DNA from: Prochlorococcus sp. AG-347-I06
GTDB taxonomy: Bacteria > Cyanobacteriota > Cyanobacteriia > PCC-6307 > Cyanobiaceae
Assembly (NCBI GenBank): GCA_003281605.1
Contig: QCBM01000001.1
Location: 124,001-188,000 of the forward strand
Length of the DNA: 64,000 nucleotides
Reading direction: 5' to 3'
This document shows positions 10,506-20,113 of this stretch, one piece after another. Numbering within the stretch: the stretch's first letter is position 1; each line of letters opens with the position of its first letter. The notes under the pieces were generated by a model that was not told the DNA's origin, searched no databases, and worked only from the letters and a program-made list of their open reading frames with translations. The translations under genes and the position numbers were made by a program.

Positions 10506-12422
10506 TTATTTTGTTCTCCCTTTTTTTTCTATTAATTCATCCATTAATTTGTATAGATTAGGTAGGCCAAAAATTCCTAAATTTGTTCCATCCAAAGCTC
10601 TTAAAGCGACTGAATCAATTTCCTCTTCTTTATCGCCAATAACTGCAATTAAGGGAACTCTTCCGAGAGTTGCCTCTCTTATTTTATATCCTATTTTTTC
10701 ATTCCTAATATCAACTTTTGATCGGTAACCATTATTATTTATTAATTCATTTAACTTTAAACACTTTTCAATATTTCTATCAGTAATGCTTAATAAAATT
10801 ATTTGATAAGGCGCAAGCCAAATTGGGAATTTTGCCTCATATTGTTCAATTAAGATTCCAATAAATCTTTCAAAGGAACCCAAAATTGCTCTATGAAGCA
10901 TAACTGGATTTCTTTTCTCATTATCAATATCTACATAAGTTGCATCTAATCTAATAGGCATTGAGAAATCAACCTGAATAGTACCGCATTGCCAAACTCT
11001 ATTAAGACAATCTTTTAAGGAGAATTCTATTTTGGGACCATAAAAAGCCCCCTCTCCTGGTTGGAGTTCCCATTTTAGGTTCTTATTATCGAGAGCTTTG
11101 GTAAGAGCCTCCTCTGATTTATTCCAAATCTCTTCACTACCTACCCTTTTTTCAGGACGGGTTGATAATTTGATAATGATTTCATCAAAACCAAAAGTTT
11201 TATAAACTTCGAAAACAAGATCTATAAAAGTTGATACCTCTTCTTGAATTTGCTCTTCTGTGCAGAATATGTGTGCATCATCTTGAGTAAAGTTTCTCAC
11301 TCTCATTAAGCCATGTAGTGCACCGGAGGGCTCATTTCTGTGACAAGAACCAAATTCAGCAAGACGAATAGGTAAATCCTTATAACTTTTTAAACCTTGA
11401 TTAAATACTTGAATATGACATGGACAATTCATTGGTTTAATTGCATAAGTTCTATTTTCTGATGCAGTAGTGAACATATCGTCTCTAAATTTTTCCCAAT
11501 GACCGGATTTTTCCCAGAGAGATTTATCAACAGCTTGTGGGGTTTTGATTTCTAAATAATCATTTTTTTTGAGTATTTCTCTTATATACTTTTCCAGAAC
11601 TTGGTAGATTGTCCATCCATTTGGATGCCAAAAAATCATTCCTGGAGATTCTTCTTGTATATGAAATAGTGAATGTTTTTTACCAAGTTTTCTATGATCT
11701 CTTTTTTCCGCTTCTTCAATTCTTGTTAAATAATCTTTGAGTTCTTTTTCTTTTGCCCATGCAGTTCCATATATTCTTTGTAATGATTCATTCTCACTAC
11801 TACCTCTCCAATATGAACCTGATAATTTAATTAATTTAAAGTGTCTCAAATGTCTAGTGTTAGGAACGTGAGGCCCTCTGCACATATCGATATATTCTTC
11901 ATGCTTGTATAAATTGATGAGACCTTCTTCAGGAATTTCTTCAATAATTCTTAATTTAAAAGTCTCATCTCTTTCTTTAAAAGTTTTAATTGCCTCTTCT
12001 TTAGAAACTTGTAAAATTTCAACGTCATAGTTTGTTTTTATTAATTTATTAATTCTATTTTCGATTTTCATTAAATCTTCAGGAGTAAATCTGTGTTCAG
12101 AGAAAATATCGTAATAAAAACCATCTTCAATTACAGGCCCAATAGCCATTTTAGTATCAGAGTAAATTTGTTTAACTGCATGACCAATAAGGTGAGCGAA
12201 AGAATGTCTTATTATTTCAATTCCTTCTTTATCTTTTGATGTGATGATTACAACTTTGGAATCTTTATTTATAGGAATTGTTGCATCAAGAAGAACATCA
12301 TTTACTTTCCCAGCAATTGTTGCTTTTGCTAATCCAGCACCTATACTCTGGGCAATTTCAAGAATAGTTACAGATTTTTCGAAAACCTTTTTTGAACCAT
12401 CAGGCAAGGTAATTATTGGCAT
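10506..12422 (-). CDS. thrS: Threonyl-tRNA synthetase
   Basis: The 638-residue class II synthetase has the full bacterial layout: an N-terminal TGS domain ([11 protein letters not shown] onwards), the SAD editing domain with the [13 protein letters not shown] motif, then the catalytic core and the anticodon-binding domain. Zinc-site residues are visible in [10 protein letters not shown] and in the later [11 protein letters not shown] region. The start is an ATG at 12422. Only 3 bases separate it from the stop of trpS, so the two synthetase genes are clearly a unit. I saw no T-box, which would not be expected in cyanobacteria. Confidence 0.97.
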   Translation of the reverse strand: MPIITLPDGSKKVFEKSVTILEIAQSIGAGLAKATIAGKVNDVLLDATIPINKDSKVVIITSKDKEGIEIIRHSFAHLIGHAVKQIYSDTKMAIGPVIEDGFYYDIFSEHRFTPEDLMKIENRINKLIKTNYDVEILQVSKEEAIKTFKERDETFKLRIIEEIPEEGLINLYKHEEYIDMCRGPHVPNTRHLRHFKLIKLSGSYWRGSSENESLQRIYGTAWAKEKELKDYLTRIEEAEKRDHRKLGKKHSLFHIQEESPGMIFWHPNGWTIYQVLEKYIREILKKNDYLEIKTPQAVDKSLWEKSGHWEKFRDDMFTTASENRTYAIKPMNCPCHIQVFNQGLKSYKDLPIRLAEFGSCHRNEPSGALHGLMRVRNFTQDDAHIFCTEEQIQEEVSTFIDLVFEVYKTFGFDEIIIKLSTRPEKRVGSEEIWNKSEEALTKALDNKNLKWELQPGEGAFYGPKIEFSLKDCLNRVWQCGTIQVDFSMPIRLDATYVDIDNEKRNPVMLHRAILGSFERFIGILIEQYEAKFPIWLAPYQIILLSITDRNIEKCLKLNELINNNGYRSKVDIRNEKIGYKIREATLGRVPLIAVIGDKEEEIDSVALRALDGTNLGIFGLPNLYKLMDELIEKKGRTK

Positions 12423-12425
12423 AAT

Positions 12426-13442
12426 TTATTTCTCCATTTCAAAAAATCCTAGTTTTGATTTAATTCTTTTTAACGTCTGATTCGCTAAATCTTCAGCTTT
12501 TTCCTTCCCTTCATTGAGGATTTTATTTAGTTGATAGGGATCATTTATTAATAAATTATATTTTTTCTGAATAGGTTCTAGCGATTCAATAAGTTGTTCG
12601 GTAATTAATTTTTTAAATGTCCCCCATCCAGTCTCTAAGAATTCATTTTCACATTGAGAAATTTCTTTGCCAGATAATATTGAATAAATCATCAAAAGAT
12701 TTTTAGATTCTGGTCTCTCAGGGTTGTTAAATTCAATTCCAATAGAACTGTCACTTTTTGCTTTTTTAATTTTTTTTGTGATTATTTCAGGAGGATCTAA
12801 TAAGTTAATGCGACTGCCCTCATTGGGATCACTTTTGCTCATCTTTTTTGAACCATCAATTAAACTCATTATTTTTGAACCATTCTTCATGATGATTGGT
12901 TGAGGGATCTTTAAAATATTTTTATCCTTACTAAATCTGGCATTAATTCTCTGTTGTGCAATATCTCTGGCAAGTTCAAGATGTTGTTTTTGATCCTCAC
13001 CTACTGGTACGAAGTCAGCATCATAAAGAAGGATGTCTGCAGCCATAAGTATTGGATAGTCAAATAATCCAATAGATACATTATTACCTTGTTGTATGGA
13101 TTTTTCTTTAAATTGAATCATTCTTTCCATCCAATTTATTGGGGTCATGCAATTTAATATCCAACAAAGTTCTGAATGCGCTGAAATCTGACTTTGGACA
13201 AAAATTGAGCATTTATTGGGATCTATCCCACAAGCGACGTACAAAGCCGCTGTAGAGATAGTGTTTTTAGATAATTCTTTGGGATTATATGAGGCTGTTA
13301 TTGCGTGCAAATCAACTACACATAGAAAAGTTTCATATTGCTCTTGAAGCGTAACCCAATTATTTATGGCCCCAAGCCAATTCCCAATATGTAAATCACC
13401 AGTTGGTTGAACTCCCGAAAGAATTCTTTTTTTATTTGCCAT
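12426..13442 (-). CDS. trpS: Tryptophanyl-tRNA synthetase
   Basis: This 338-residue class I synthetase shows the HIGH-type motif in GVQPTGDLHIGNWLGA and the KMSKS loop in GSKKMSKSDPNEGS. Length is typical of bacterial TrpRS. Its start codon lies within the 3' end of the upstream RG-rich gene (11-base overlap), and thrS begins 3 bases after its stop, so translation of the three genes is probably coupled. Confidence 0.97.
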   Translation of the reverse strand: MANKKRILSGVQPTGDLHIGNWLGAINNWVTLQEQYETFLCVVDLHAITASYNPKELSKNTISTAALYVACGIDPNKCSIFVQSQISAHSELCWILNCMTPINWMERMIQFKEKSIQQGNNVSIGLFDYPILMAADILLYDADFVPVGEDQKQHLELARDIAQQRINARFSKDKNILKIPQPIIMKNGSKIMSLIDGSKKMSKSDPNEGSRINLLDPPEIITKKIKKAKSDSSIGIEFNNPERPESKNLLMIYSILSGKEISQCENEFLETGWGTFKKLITEQLIESLEPIQKKYNLLINDPYQLNKILNEGKEKAEDLANQTLKRIKSKLGFFEMEK

Positions 13443-13854
13443 CCTCTTCTACTTCGCTAGATTGGATCTCTTCAGTTGATGAACTTTTTACAGGTCTTGC
13501 AAAAGGGTCAGGTGATGTTTTTGTCTTTTCTTCATAGGAATTTTGTGATTGTCTACTGGGAGAAGAGTTTTTATTATTTTTTGCATATTCTTTGATTGAT
13601 TTAATCAATTTTTCGTCTTTGATCATTTCGCTAAGTGTTCTAACAGAGAAACCAAGAACTGCAACGGTAGACCTTAATTGAAAGGACTCTTGTATTGATT
13701 TAACAGCTTTCATTTCGTTATCACTCAATCTTATGCGGAATCCACCCCCATCTCTTCTGCCGCCCGATCTCTCTCTGAAATTAGATCTTTCATTGTTAGA
13801 ACGACCTCTGTAATTTTCTTGTCCAGGATTATTGCTGAAATTTGAATTAGACAT
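13432..13854 (-). CDS. Conserved hypothetical, RG-rich basic N-terminus, upstream of trpS
   Basis: I do not recognise a named family. The 140-residue protein has three parts: a disordered N-terminal 40 residues rich in Asn, Arg, Gly and Ser with several Arg-Gly pairs (NYRGRS, RERSGGRRDGGG); a compact, probably helical segment of about 55 residues (IRLSDNEMKAVKSIQESF through IKEYAKNNK); and a disordered acidic, Ser/Glu-rich tail. Such RG-rich tails often contact RNA, which is an inference. The gene overlaps trpS by 11 bases and leads a trpS-thrS-glk-thrB run, so it may share their promoter in the 165-base gap before the divergent gene at 14020. Confidence 0.7.
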   Translation of the reverse strand: MSNSNFSNNPGQENYRGRSNNERSNFRERSGGRRDGGGFRIRLSDNEMKAVKSIQESFQLRSTVAVLGFSVRTLSEMIKDEKLIKSIKEYAKNNKNSSPSRQSQNSYEEKTKTSPDPFARPVKSSSTEEIQSSEVEEDGK

Positions 13855-14019
13855 CTTAATGTTTCTTAAGTTATTTAAATAGTCTATTAACTTAGCATCT
13901 TGTTATGCAATAAGTCTTTTTAAAAGGCTTAAAATTTTATCTTTTGATTAACGACTTATGAAATTTTGCTTTTCTCATTCACAACTTGCATTAAAATAAA
14001 ATTAGAAAAATAAAGAATT

Positions 14020-15354
14020 GTGTTTGATATTAGTAAAGACAACCTTTTAAAGGATTTCATAAAGTTTCCAAAAAAAAATCTTCTTATTATTTTATTATTG
14101 TTAGGTTTTGGGGAATGGTTTGTCAGTGACTTAATTCATTTTGCAGGAGGCTCAATAGGATTTTTTGCGTTGTGTTTGGGGGGATATTTTTACTTGAAGA
14201 ATGATAAGCCTAAATTTAATGAGCCAAATAATTTAGATGGTTGGATAAATCTATGTAATGAAGATTTAACTTTTTTTGAAGAACTTGAAGTAACAAATGA
14301 ATTAGAAAAACAGAATTCAAAAAGACAAAAAACACTTGAATCTATTCTTAATAGATGCGAAAAAGAAAAAATAAGTTGCATTGGGAAAAAAGATAATCAA
14401 AGTTTTCAATCTGTTTTGAAAAGTAATTTCAAAACAGATAAGTTTGACTTTGATTTATACGAAAAACTGCCTAAATACAATTCTTCTCAAGTTATTCCAG
14501 AAGAAGTTTTGAAGAGTGATGCAATCTTGTATTTTATAAACTTGCCTTTGTCGGCAAATGATTTTTTGTGGCTGGAAAAGGTTCCTAAAAATATGCCAAT
14601 CTGGTTGGTGGCTTTAACTTCCAACCAAATAGAAGCCAAAAATCAGATAGAAGACCTAAAGTCTCAAATTTCGAGTGACTTTATAAACAAAATTATTACT
14701 TTTGATGTGAATAAGAGTGAAATAACAAATATACCTTTTTCTTTAAGGAGGTTTTTCATAAGTTCATCTAAAAATATTGAAAATACAAAAAAAAGGCTCT
14801 TGAAAGAACTTCATGCGGCCTGGCAATCTGAAATTGAAGGTATAAGAAGAATGCAGTTAAAAGGTATACAAAGAAAAAATCAAATTCTTGTCGCAACAAC
14901 TGTTTTCTTATCTCCTATCCCATCAATTGATGTTATGGCAATGACAGTATTAAATTCTTTAATGATTAAAGAAATTAAGTCTATATGGGGATGTAATTGG
15001 TCTCCTGAAATTTTAGATAAAGTATCCAAAGAGATTTTAAAGACTGCAATAGCTCAGGGAGTTATTGAATGGAGTGGACAGACTTTAATTGGAATAACAA
15101 AATTACATGGCCCAAATTGGCTTGTCTCTGGAACATTTCAGGCTGTCAGCGCTGCTTATTTAACAAGAGTAGTATCCAGTTCTTTAGCTGATTTTATGGC
15201 AATAACCAAAGGAGTAGAAGAACCTGATTTGGATTTCATAAAGAAAAATTCTGAGAAAATTGTAGAAGAAGCTTTTGAAAAAGAAAAAATAAATTGGAAA
15301 GGATTTATTTCTGATCTTAGAAAACCACTTATGAAACTATCTTTTAGTTCATAA
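14020..15354 (+). CDS. DUF697 membrane protein with degenerate GTPase-like middle region
   Basis: The 444-residue protein starts at a GTG. Residues 20-60 form two hydrophobic segments. Residues about 117-250 have the spacing of a small GTPase domain, with a strand ending KISCIGKKDNQS where a P-loop would be and PIWLVALTSNQ where the NKxD motif would be, but neither motif is intact. Residues about 285-400 are a DUF697 (YcjF-like) domain, ILVATTVFLSPIPSIDV and the following helices. In cyanobacterial homologues DUF697 often follows an Era-like GTPase. Function is unknown. The metal transporter genes begin 20 bases downstream. Confidence 0.75.
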   Translation: MFDISKDNLLKDFIKFPKKNLLIILLLLGFGEWFVSDLIHFAGGSIGFFALCLGGYFYLKNDKPKFNEPNNLDGWINLCNEDLTFFEELEVTNELEKQNSKRQKTLESILNRCEKEKISCIGKKDNQSFQSVLKSNFKTDKFDFDLYEKLPKYNSSQVIPEEVLKSDAILYFINLPLSANDFLWLEKVPKNMPIWLVALTSNQIEAKNQIEDLKSQISSDFINKIITFDVNKSEITNIPFSLRRFFISSSKNIENTKKRLLKELHAAWQSEIEGIRRMQLKGIQRKNQILVATTVFLSPIPSIDVMAMTVLNSLMIKEIKSIWGCNWSPEILDKVSKEILKTAIAQGVIEWSGQTLIGITKLHGPNWLVSGTFQAVSAAYLTRVVSSSLADFMAITKGVEEPDLDFIKKNSEKIVEEAFEKEKINWKGFISDLRKPLMKLSFSS

Positions 15355-15374
15355 TCCAAGGATGAATTTTAAAT

Positions 15375-16274
15375 ATGAAAAAAAAATTTCTTTTTTTAAG
15401 TTTGATACTTCTGCTTTCTCTTGCTTCAGGCTCGTGTAGGAGAGTAGCAAATAAAAATGAGAGTAAAGAAGTAATACTGGCAAGTTTCACTGTTTTGGCT
15501 GACATAATTAGTAATGTTGCTAAAGATGAGTTTATTGTTAGATCAATAACAAAACCTGGAGTTGAAGTTCATGGCTACCAACCAACTCCAAGCGATTTGG
15601 TAAATGCCTCTAGTGCTTTTGTTTTTATTGATAATGGATTTGGATTTGAATTATGGGCTGAAAAATTTGTTTCTAATTTAAGAGTTAATAGAATTACTGT
15701 CGCAGATGATTTAGATCCTATCTTTATCAGTGAAGATTTTTATAAAGGGAAACCCAATCCTCATGCCTGGATTTCTCCAAAAAGAGGGATCCTATACGTG
15801 GATATTCTGGTAGATTCTTTATCAAAATTGAGACCAACCAAGAGGATATTATTTGAAGAAAATGGAAAAATTTATAAAGATAAACTCTCTAAAATAGATA
15901 AAGAATTCTCACTTTTTATTAATAACTTAAATAAAGACAGAAGGTATCTAGTAAGTTGTGAAGGTGCTTTTTCATATCTAACAAATGATTATGGATTAGA
16001 GGAGGTTTATTTATGGCCAGTTAATGCTGAGAGTCAACTTACTCCCAAAAGAATGACAAGAACAATCTCACTAGTTAAAGAAAAAAATGTTCCATCTGTA
16101 TTTTGCGAAAGTACTGTAAGTAACGAATCTCAAATGGTTGTTGCAAACGAAACTGGGGCTAATTTTGGAGGAAATCTTTTTGTTGATTCATTATCCGATG
16201 ATAGAGGGCCTGCCAGTACATATATAAAAATGCTTGAGCATAATTTGGATTTAATTAAAAAAGGTCTTTTTTGA
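15375..16274 (+). CDS. Metal ABC transporter substrate-binding protein, manganese-type ligands
   Basis: The 299-residue periplasmic protein has an N-terminal hydrophobic signal with a cysteine at residue 21 after LASGS, a weak lipobox. It belongs to the cluster A-I (ZnuA/PsaA/MntC) family. The four metal ligands can be placed at His66 (EVHGYQ), His130 (NPHAWISP), Glu196 (SCEGAF) and Asp271 (FVDSLS). His-His-Glu-Asp is the set seen in Mn-binding members, whereas Zn-binding ZnuA has a third His in place of Glu and usually a His-rich loop, which is absent here. The ATPase and permease genes follow directly, so this is a complete importer, probably for manganese. Confidence 0.87.
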   Translation: MKKKFLFLSLILLLSLASGSCRRVANKNESKEVILASFTVLADIISNVAKDEFIVRSITKPGVEVHGYQPTPSDLVNASSAFVFIDNGFGFELWAEKFVSNLRVNRITVADDLDPIFISEDFYKGKPNPHAWISPKRGILYVDILVDSLSKLRPTKRILFEENGKIYKDKLSKIDKEFSLFINNLNKDRRYLVSCEGAFSYLTNDYGLEEVYLWPVNAESQLTPKRMTRTISLVKEKNVPSVFCESTVSNESQMVVANETGANFGGNLFVDSLSDDRGPASTYIKMLEHNLDLIKKGLF

Positions 16275-16277
16275 ATT

Positions 16278-17042
16278 ATGGAATCAATCAATTATCAAAA
16301 CTTTAGAATTGATGCAGAGAATATTTGCGTAGATTACAACGGTAAGGTGGCTTTGTATGATGCAAATTTAAGATTGAAACCTGGCCAGATTTGTGGGTTA
16401 GTAGGTATGAACGGGGCTGGTAAAACAACTTTTTTTAATGCTTTAACTGGCTTTGTAAATATTTCAAAGGGAAAAATTAGAATAAATGGAGAGTCTGTAA
16501 GATCTGCTCAAAAAGATCAGACAATTGCTTATGTTCCTCAAAATGAAGGAATTGATAGTCAATTTCCAGTAAGTGTTTGGGATGTAGTGATGATGGGAAG
16601 ATATGGTTCGATGAATATTTTTAGATGTCCTAGAGAGTCTGATGTTCAGGCGGTTAAAGATGCTATTGAGAGAGTTGATCTTACTGATCATTTATCTACG
16701 CCTATTGCAAACTTATCTGGAGGTCAGAGAAAACGAACTTTTTTAGCTAGAGCAATTGCGCAAAGAGCGTCAATATTACTTCTTGATGAGCCTTTTTCAG
16801 GTGTTGATATAAGAACTGAGAAACTTATCTCGGAATTATTTATTCAATTTAAAAATGAGGGGAAAACTATATTATTATCAACGCACGATATGATTCATGT
16901 CCGTGAATTTTGTGATTTGGTTCTTTTAATAAATAAAACTGTTGTAGCTTATGGCGAGACCTCTGAAGTGTTTACTCCTGAAAATATTACAACCACTTTT
17001 GGAGGGATTTCTCCTGATTTCTTGTTTGGACCAGAATCCTAA
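16278..17042 (+). CDS. Metal ABC transporter ATP-binding protein
   Basis: This 254-residue ABC ATPase has Walker A GMNGAGKTT, the signature LSGGQRKR and Walker B ILLLDEP with the D-loop SGVD, plus the switch His in LLSTHDM. It matches the MntB/ZnuC-type ATPases of manganese, zinc and iron importers and would energise uptake at the cytoplasmic face of the plasma membrane. It begins 3 bases after the substrate-binding protein gene and is followed after 10 bases by the permease, so the three form one operon. Confidence 0.92.
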   Translation: MESINYQNFRIDAENICVDYNGKVALYDANLRLKPGQICGLVGMNGAGKTTFFNALTGFVNISKGKIRINGESVRSAQKDQTIAYVPQNEGIDSQFPVSVWDVVMMGRYGSMNIFRCPRESDVQAVKDAIERVDLTDHLSTPIANLSGGQRKRTFLARAIAQRASILLLDEPFSGVDIRTEKLISELFIQFKNEGKTILLSTHDMIHVREFCDLVLLINKTVVAYGETSEVFTPENITTTFGGISPDFLFGPES

Positions 17043-17052
17043 ATCTTAAATT

Positions 17053-17925
17053 ATGGAGCTCTTTCCTTTTTTAACTTTAGATTCATTCATAAGAGATCCT
17101 TTAACCCATGAATTTATGAGGAAAGCACTTCTTATGAGTTCATTAGTTGCAGCTGTTTGTGGTTTCCTATCAAGTTATTTGACTCTTAAAGGATGGGCTT
17201 TAATGGGAGATGCAGTGTCACATTCAGTAATGCCTGGTGTTGTGGTTGCTTATGCATTGGGTCTTCCTTTCTCATTAGGGGCATTTATTTTCGGAGTTGG
17301 TTCCGTGGCATTGATAGGGTTTATTAAGCAGAAATCTAGAGTTAAGGAAGATACTGTTATTGGGTTGGTATTTACTGGATTTTTCGCTCTTGGAATAGTA
17401 TTGGTTTCTAAAATTAAAAGTAATATTGATCTGCACTCTATTCTTTTTGGCAGTCCATTAGGAATATCACTTTCAGATGTAAAACAAACCATATTCATTT
17501 CTTTATTGGTAGTGATCCTTTTATCAATTTTTAGAAAAGATTTAATGCTTTATTGTTTTGATCCTAGGCATGCAAAAACAGTTGGGATTAATGTATTTTT
17601 TCTTCATTATTTACTCCTCACATGCTTATCTTTGGCAGCTGTTGTGGGCTTGCAGTCTGTTGGAATTATTTTGGTAGTTGCAATGTTGATTACACCAGGG
17701 GCTACAGCATATTTACTTACGGATAAGTTTGATAATATGACAATAATTTCAGTTTTAAGTGCAATTATCTCAAGCCTTATAGGAATATACATTAGTTTTT
17801 GGTTTGATCTTGAAACAGGTGGATCAATTGTCTTGGCCCAAACTTTTATATTTTTATTTGCTTTTTTATTCGCTCCAAGATATGGAATATTTAAGTTAAA
17901 GAAATTATTTGCTGGGTATAAATGA
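17053..17925 (+). CDS. Metal ABC transporter permease
   Basis: The 290-residue protein has eight or nine hydrophobic helices and fits the ABC-3 permease family (ZnuB/MntA-like), for example in GWALMGDAVSHSVMPGVVVAYALG and the conserved MLITPGATAYLLT segment. It forms the membrane channel for the upstream substrate-binding protein and ATPase. Its stop overlaps the ATG of the DUF4336 gene in an ATGA arrangement at 17922-17925, so that gene is probably translationally coupled to it. Confidence 0.92.
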   Translation: MELFPFLTLDSFIRDPLTHEFMRKALLMSSLVAAVCGFLSSYLTLKGWALMGDAVSHSVMPGVVVAYALGLPFSLGAFIFGVGSVALIGFIKQKSRVKEDTVIGLVFTGFFALGIVLVSKIKSNIDLHSILFGSPLGISLSDVKQTIFISLLVVILLSIFRKDLMLYCFDPRHAKTVGINVFFLHYLLLTCLSLAAVVGLQSVGIILVVAMLITPGATAYLLTDKFDNMTIISVLSAIISSLIGIYISFWFDLETGGSIVLAQTFIFLFAFLFAPRYGIFKLKKLFAGYK

Positions 17926-19091
17926 TAGTGGTTGAAGAAAATTTAAAAAGGTGGAATTGGTGGCCATTATTTCCCTTATATCCTTATGGAAAAAAGAAAA
18001 CAATTTTAAGAGAATTAATTCCTGATCAAATATGGTCCTTGGAACAAATACAGGGACTTTATTATGTAGCGGTTCCAATAAGAATGACCGTAATAAAGGT
18101 TGATAATGGATTAATGCTAATAAATCCCCTGCCTCCAACAAAAGAATTAATAAATGAGTTAGAAAAATTAATTACGACTCACGGCAACGTAAAAACAATA
18201 ATTCTACCAAGTGCCTCTGGACTAGAACATAAAATCGGACTGCCATCTCTTTCAAGAATTTTTAATGATGCAGAAATTTGGCTTTGTCCTGGACAATGGA
18301 GTTTCCCAATAAATCTGCCACTAGATTTTTTAGGAATTCCATCAAAAAGATCAAGAATACTGTTTGAGGAAGGTACTCCACACACAAACTCCTTTAAATG
18401 GTCTTCATTAGGACCACTAAATTTAGGACTTGGAAGATATCAGGAGATAAGCTGTTTCCATTATCCTACGAAAACTCTTCATGTAACAGACGCAATAGTT
18501 GGAATAGACTCCACACCACCTGAGATATTTAATTTTGATCCAACTCCACTTCTTTTTCATTCCAGAGAGAGAGGAGATGAACCTTTGATTGACTCCATCG
18601 AACAAAGAAAAAAAGGATGGAAAAGGTTAGTCTTATTTTCATCTTTTTTGAAACCAGGTAAGTTAAATATTCCACCTTTAAAAGAAATATTTAATTATTC
18701 ATTCAAAAAAGATCTTAGAAATTGGAGATCTCATTTCGGAATTTATCCCTTTTTATGGGACGAAGATTGGGAAACCTCTCTTTTTGAAATAATGGGTAAA
18801 GATACTCCTAAGATTCAAATTGCACCAGTTTTACAAAAATTAATTTTTCCACGTTCAAAAGAAGTTTTACTTAAATGGCTAGAAAATATCAAATCTTTTG
18901 AAGATATGGAATATTTAATTCCAGCTCATTTTACGGCACCAATAAAATTTACAATAGAAGATTGTCAAAAATTAATTGATGAAATTAATTCCCAAAAGTG
19001 GGACAAACTTCCTGAGGATAATAAATTTTTGATTAGTTTATATAAAAAATTGTTTGAATTAGGAATAATTCCCGAAGAAGTGAATATTTAA
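17922..19091 (+). CDS. DUF4336 domain protein
   Basis: The 389-residue protein matches the DUF4336 family, known mainly from cyanobacteria and plastid-bearing eukaryotes and thought to have a metallo-beta-lactamase-like fold. Visible features include IWSLEQIQGLYYV, the strand-rich N-terminal half (TVIKVDNGLMLINPLPP) and the LIPAHFTAPI segment near the end. I see no intact HxHxDH metal-binding motif. It overlaps the permease gene by 4 bases, so it shares the metal-transporter transcript; whether it has a related role is unknown. It converges on the DUF760 gene 6 bases away. Confidence 0.75.
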   Translation: MIVVEENLKRWNWWPLFPLYPYGKKKTILRELIPDQIWSLEQIQGLYYVAVPIRMTVIKVDNGLMLINPLPPTKELINELEKLITTHGNVKTIILPSASGLEHKIGLPSLSRIFNDAEIWLCPGQWSFPINLPLDFLGIPSKRSRILFEEGTPHTNSFKWSSLGPLNLGLGRYQEISCFHYPTKTLHVTDAIVGIDSTPPEIFNFDPTPLLFHSRERGDEPLIDSIEQRKKGWKRLVLFSSFLKPGKLNIPPLKEIFNYSFKKDLRNWRSHFGIYPFLWDEDWETSLFEIMGKDTPKIQIAPVLQKLIFPRSKEVLLKWLENIKSFEDMEYLIPAHFTAPIKFTIEDCQKLIDEINSQKWDKLPEDNKFLISLYKKLFELGIIPEEVNI

Positions 19092-19097
19092 AAACTT

Positions 19098-19433
19098 TTA
19101 TTCTTCAATAGACATGTTTTCATCATTTTTAAGAGTTTGTTCCAGCTCTTTTCTTTGCTCCATTTGTCTTAAGAAATATCCTGTCATCATTGCAGAAGAT
19201 AATAAATTAGCGATGTTGTCTTTTGAAGATGTTATTTTTACATCGAATTGATCTGAAGGAAGCATTCCAAGAAGGCCTTGAACGTTATGTCTAATAATTT
19301 CTTGAATATCTTCACTAGCTGATTTTGCAACTCTTTGCAAAACTTCAGGAGATTGTTTTTGTAAATATTGTATTAAATCATTTTCATCGTTTGGATCATT
19401 ATTTTCAGTAGCAAGAAATTCTGGATTAAACAT
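19098..19433 (-). CDS. DUF760 family protein
   Basis: This 111-residue soluble, acidic protein belongs to DUF760, a small family of cyanobacteria and plastids. The core LIQYLQKQSPEVLQRVAKSA followed by IIRHNVQGLLGMLP and the segment AMMTGYFLRQMEQR are the recognisable family blocks. The function is not established. The gene is predicted helical, has no signal or membrane segment and stands alone, 46 bases before lepB on the same strand. Confidence 0.8.
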   Translation of the reverse strand: MFNPEFLATENNDPNDENDLIQYLQKQSPEVLQRVAKSASEDIQEIIRHNVQGLLGMLPSDQFDVKITSSKDNIANLLSSAMMTGYFLRQMEQRKELEQTLKNDENMSIEE

Positions 19434-19478
19434 TTCTACAACTTCAAGATATAAAAACCCTACAACATCGCGTACCCA

Positions 19479-20063
19479 TTAATCTAAATTATTAAGGGCA
19501 GGGAACCGAATAGGTCCAATTTTATTAAATGGCCAATATCTAAAAATAGCTTTACCAATAACCTTTTCATAGGGTAAAAATCCCCAAATATGAGAGTCCA
19601 TACTGTTATTTCTATTATCTCCCATCACCCATAATGAATCTTCTGGGACAATAATAGGTCCTATAGAATAATTAATATTTTTGTCAAAAACGAAATTTTT
19701 TTGAGCGATATCATTTAAGTAAAGGTTACCATCTCTTACTTCTACCTTGTCTCCAGGTATTCCAATTACTCTTTTTATTAGTGCAGTATCTGCTTCATAA
19801 CCAGCATTAATTAATTGTTCCGGAACTTTAAAAACAACTATTTTATTTTTTAATTTTGAGAAATTTGATTTGGATGTGATTTTGGGGGTTACTTTCTCAA
19901 CAAGAATTTTATCTTGTATTTGAAGTGTTGGTAGCATTGAACCGGACGGAATCCATCTTGGTTCTATAACCTGCCATCGTATAATTAGAGCTATAGATAT
20001 CCAAATTAAAAGATTTTTTAAATCCTTTAGTATTGAATTTATTTTTTCTTGAGTTGTAGACAT
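19479..20063 (-). CDS. lepB: Signal peptidase I
   Basis: The 194-residue type I signal peptidase has one N-terminal membrane segment at about residues 15-31, then the catalytic serine S42 in PSGSMLPTLQ and the general-base lysine K97 in ALIKRVIGIPGD. The conserved WVMGDNRNNSMDSH box follows. It cleaves signal peptides from exported proteins on the outer face of the plasma or thylakoid membrane. The ATG at 20063 faces menD across a 50-base divergent region, which must hold both promoters. Confidence 0.94.
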   Translation of the reverse strand: MSTTQEKINSILKDLKNLLIWISIALIIRWQVIEPRWIPSGSMLPTLQIQDKILVEKVTPKITSKSNFSKLKNKIVVFKVPEQLINAGYEADTALIKRVIGIPGDKVEVRDGNLYLNDIAQKNFVFDKNINYSIGPIIVPEDSLWVMGDNRNNSMDSHIWGFLPYEKVIGKAIFRYWPFNKIGPIRFPALNNLD

Positions 20064-20113
20064 GTTTTATTTAATTCAGTTCTAAGGAAAATCCCAAAGC
20101 ATTTATATAAATT

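Noticed and set aside
13912-13930. A possible terminator hairpin between the divergent genes at 13854 and 14020
   Set aside because: The inverted repeat is imperfect and lies between divergent starts, where a terminator is not expected; no clean T-run follows.
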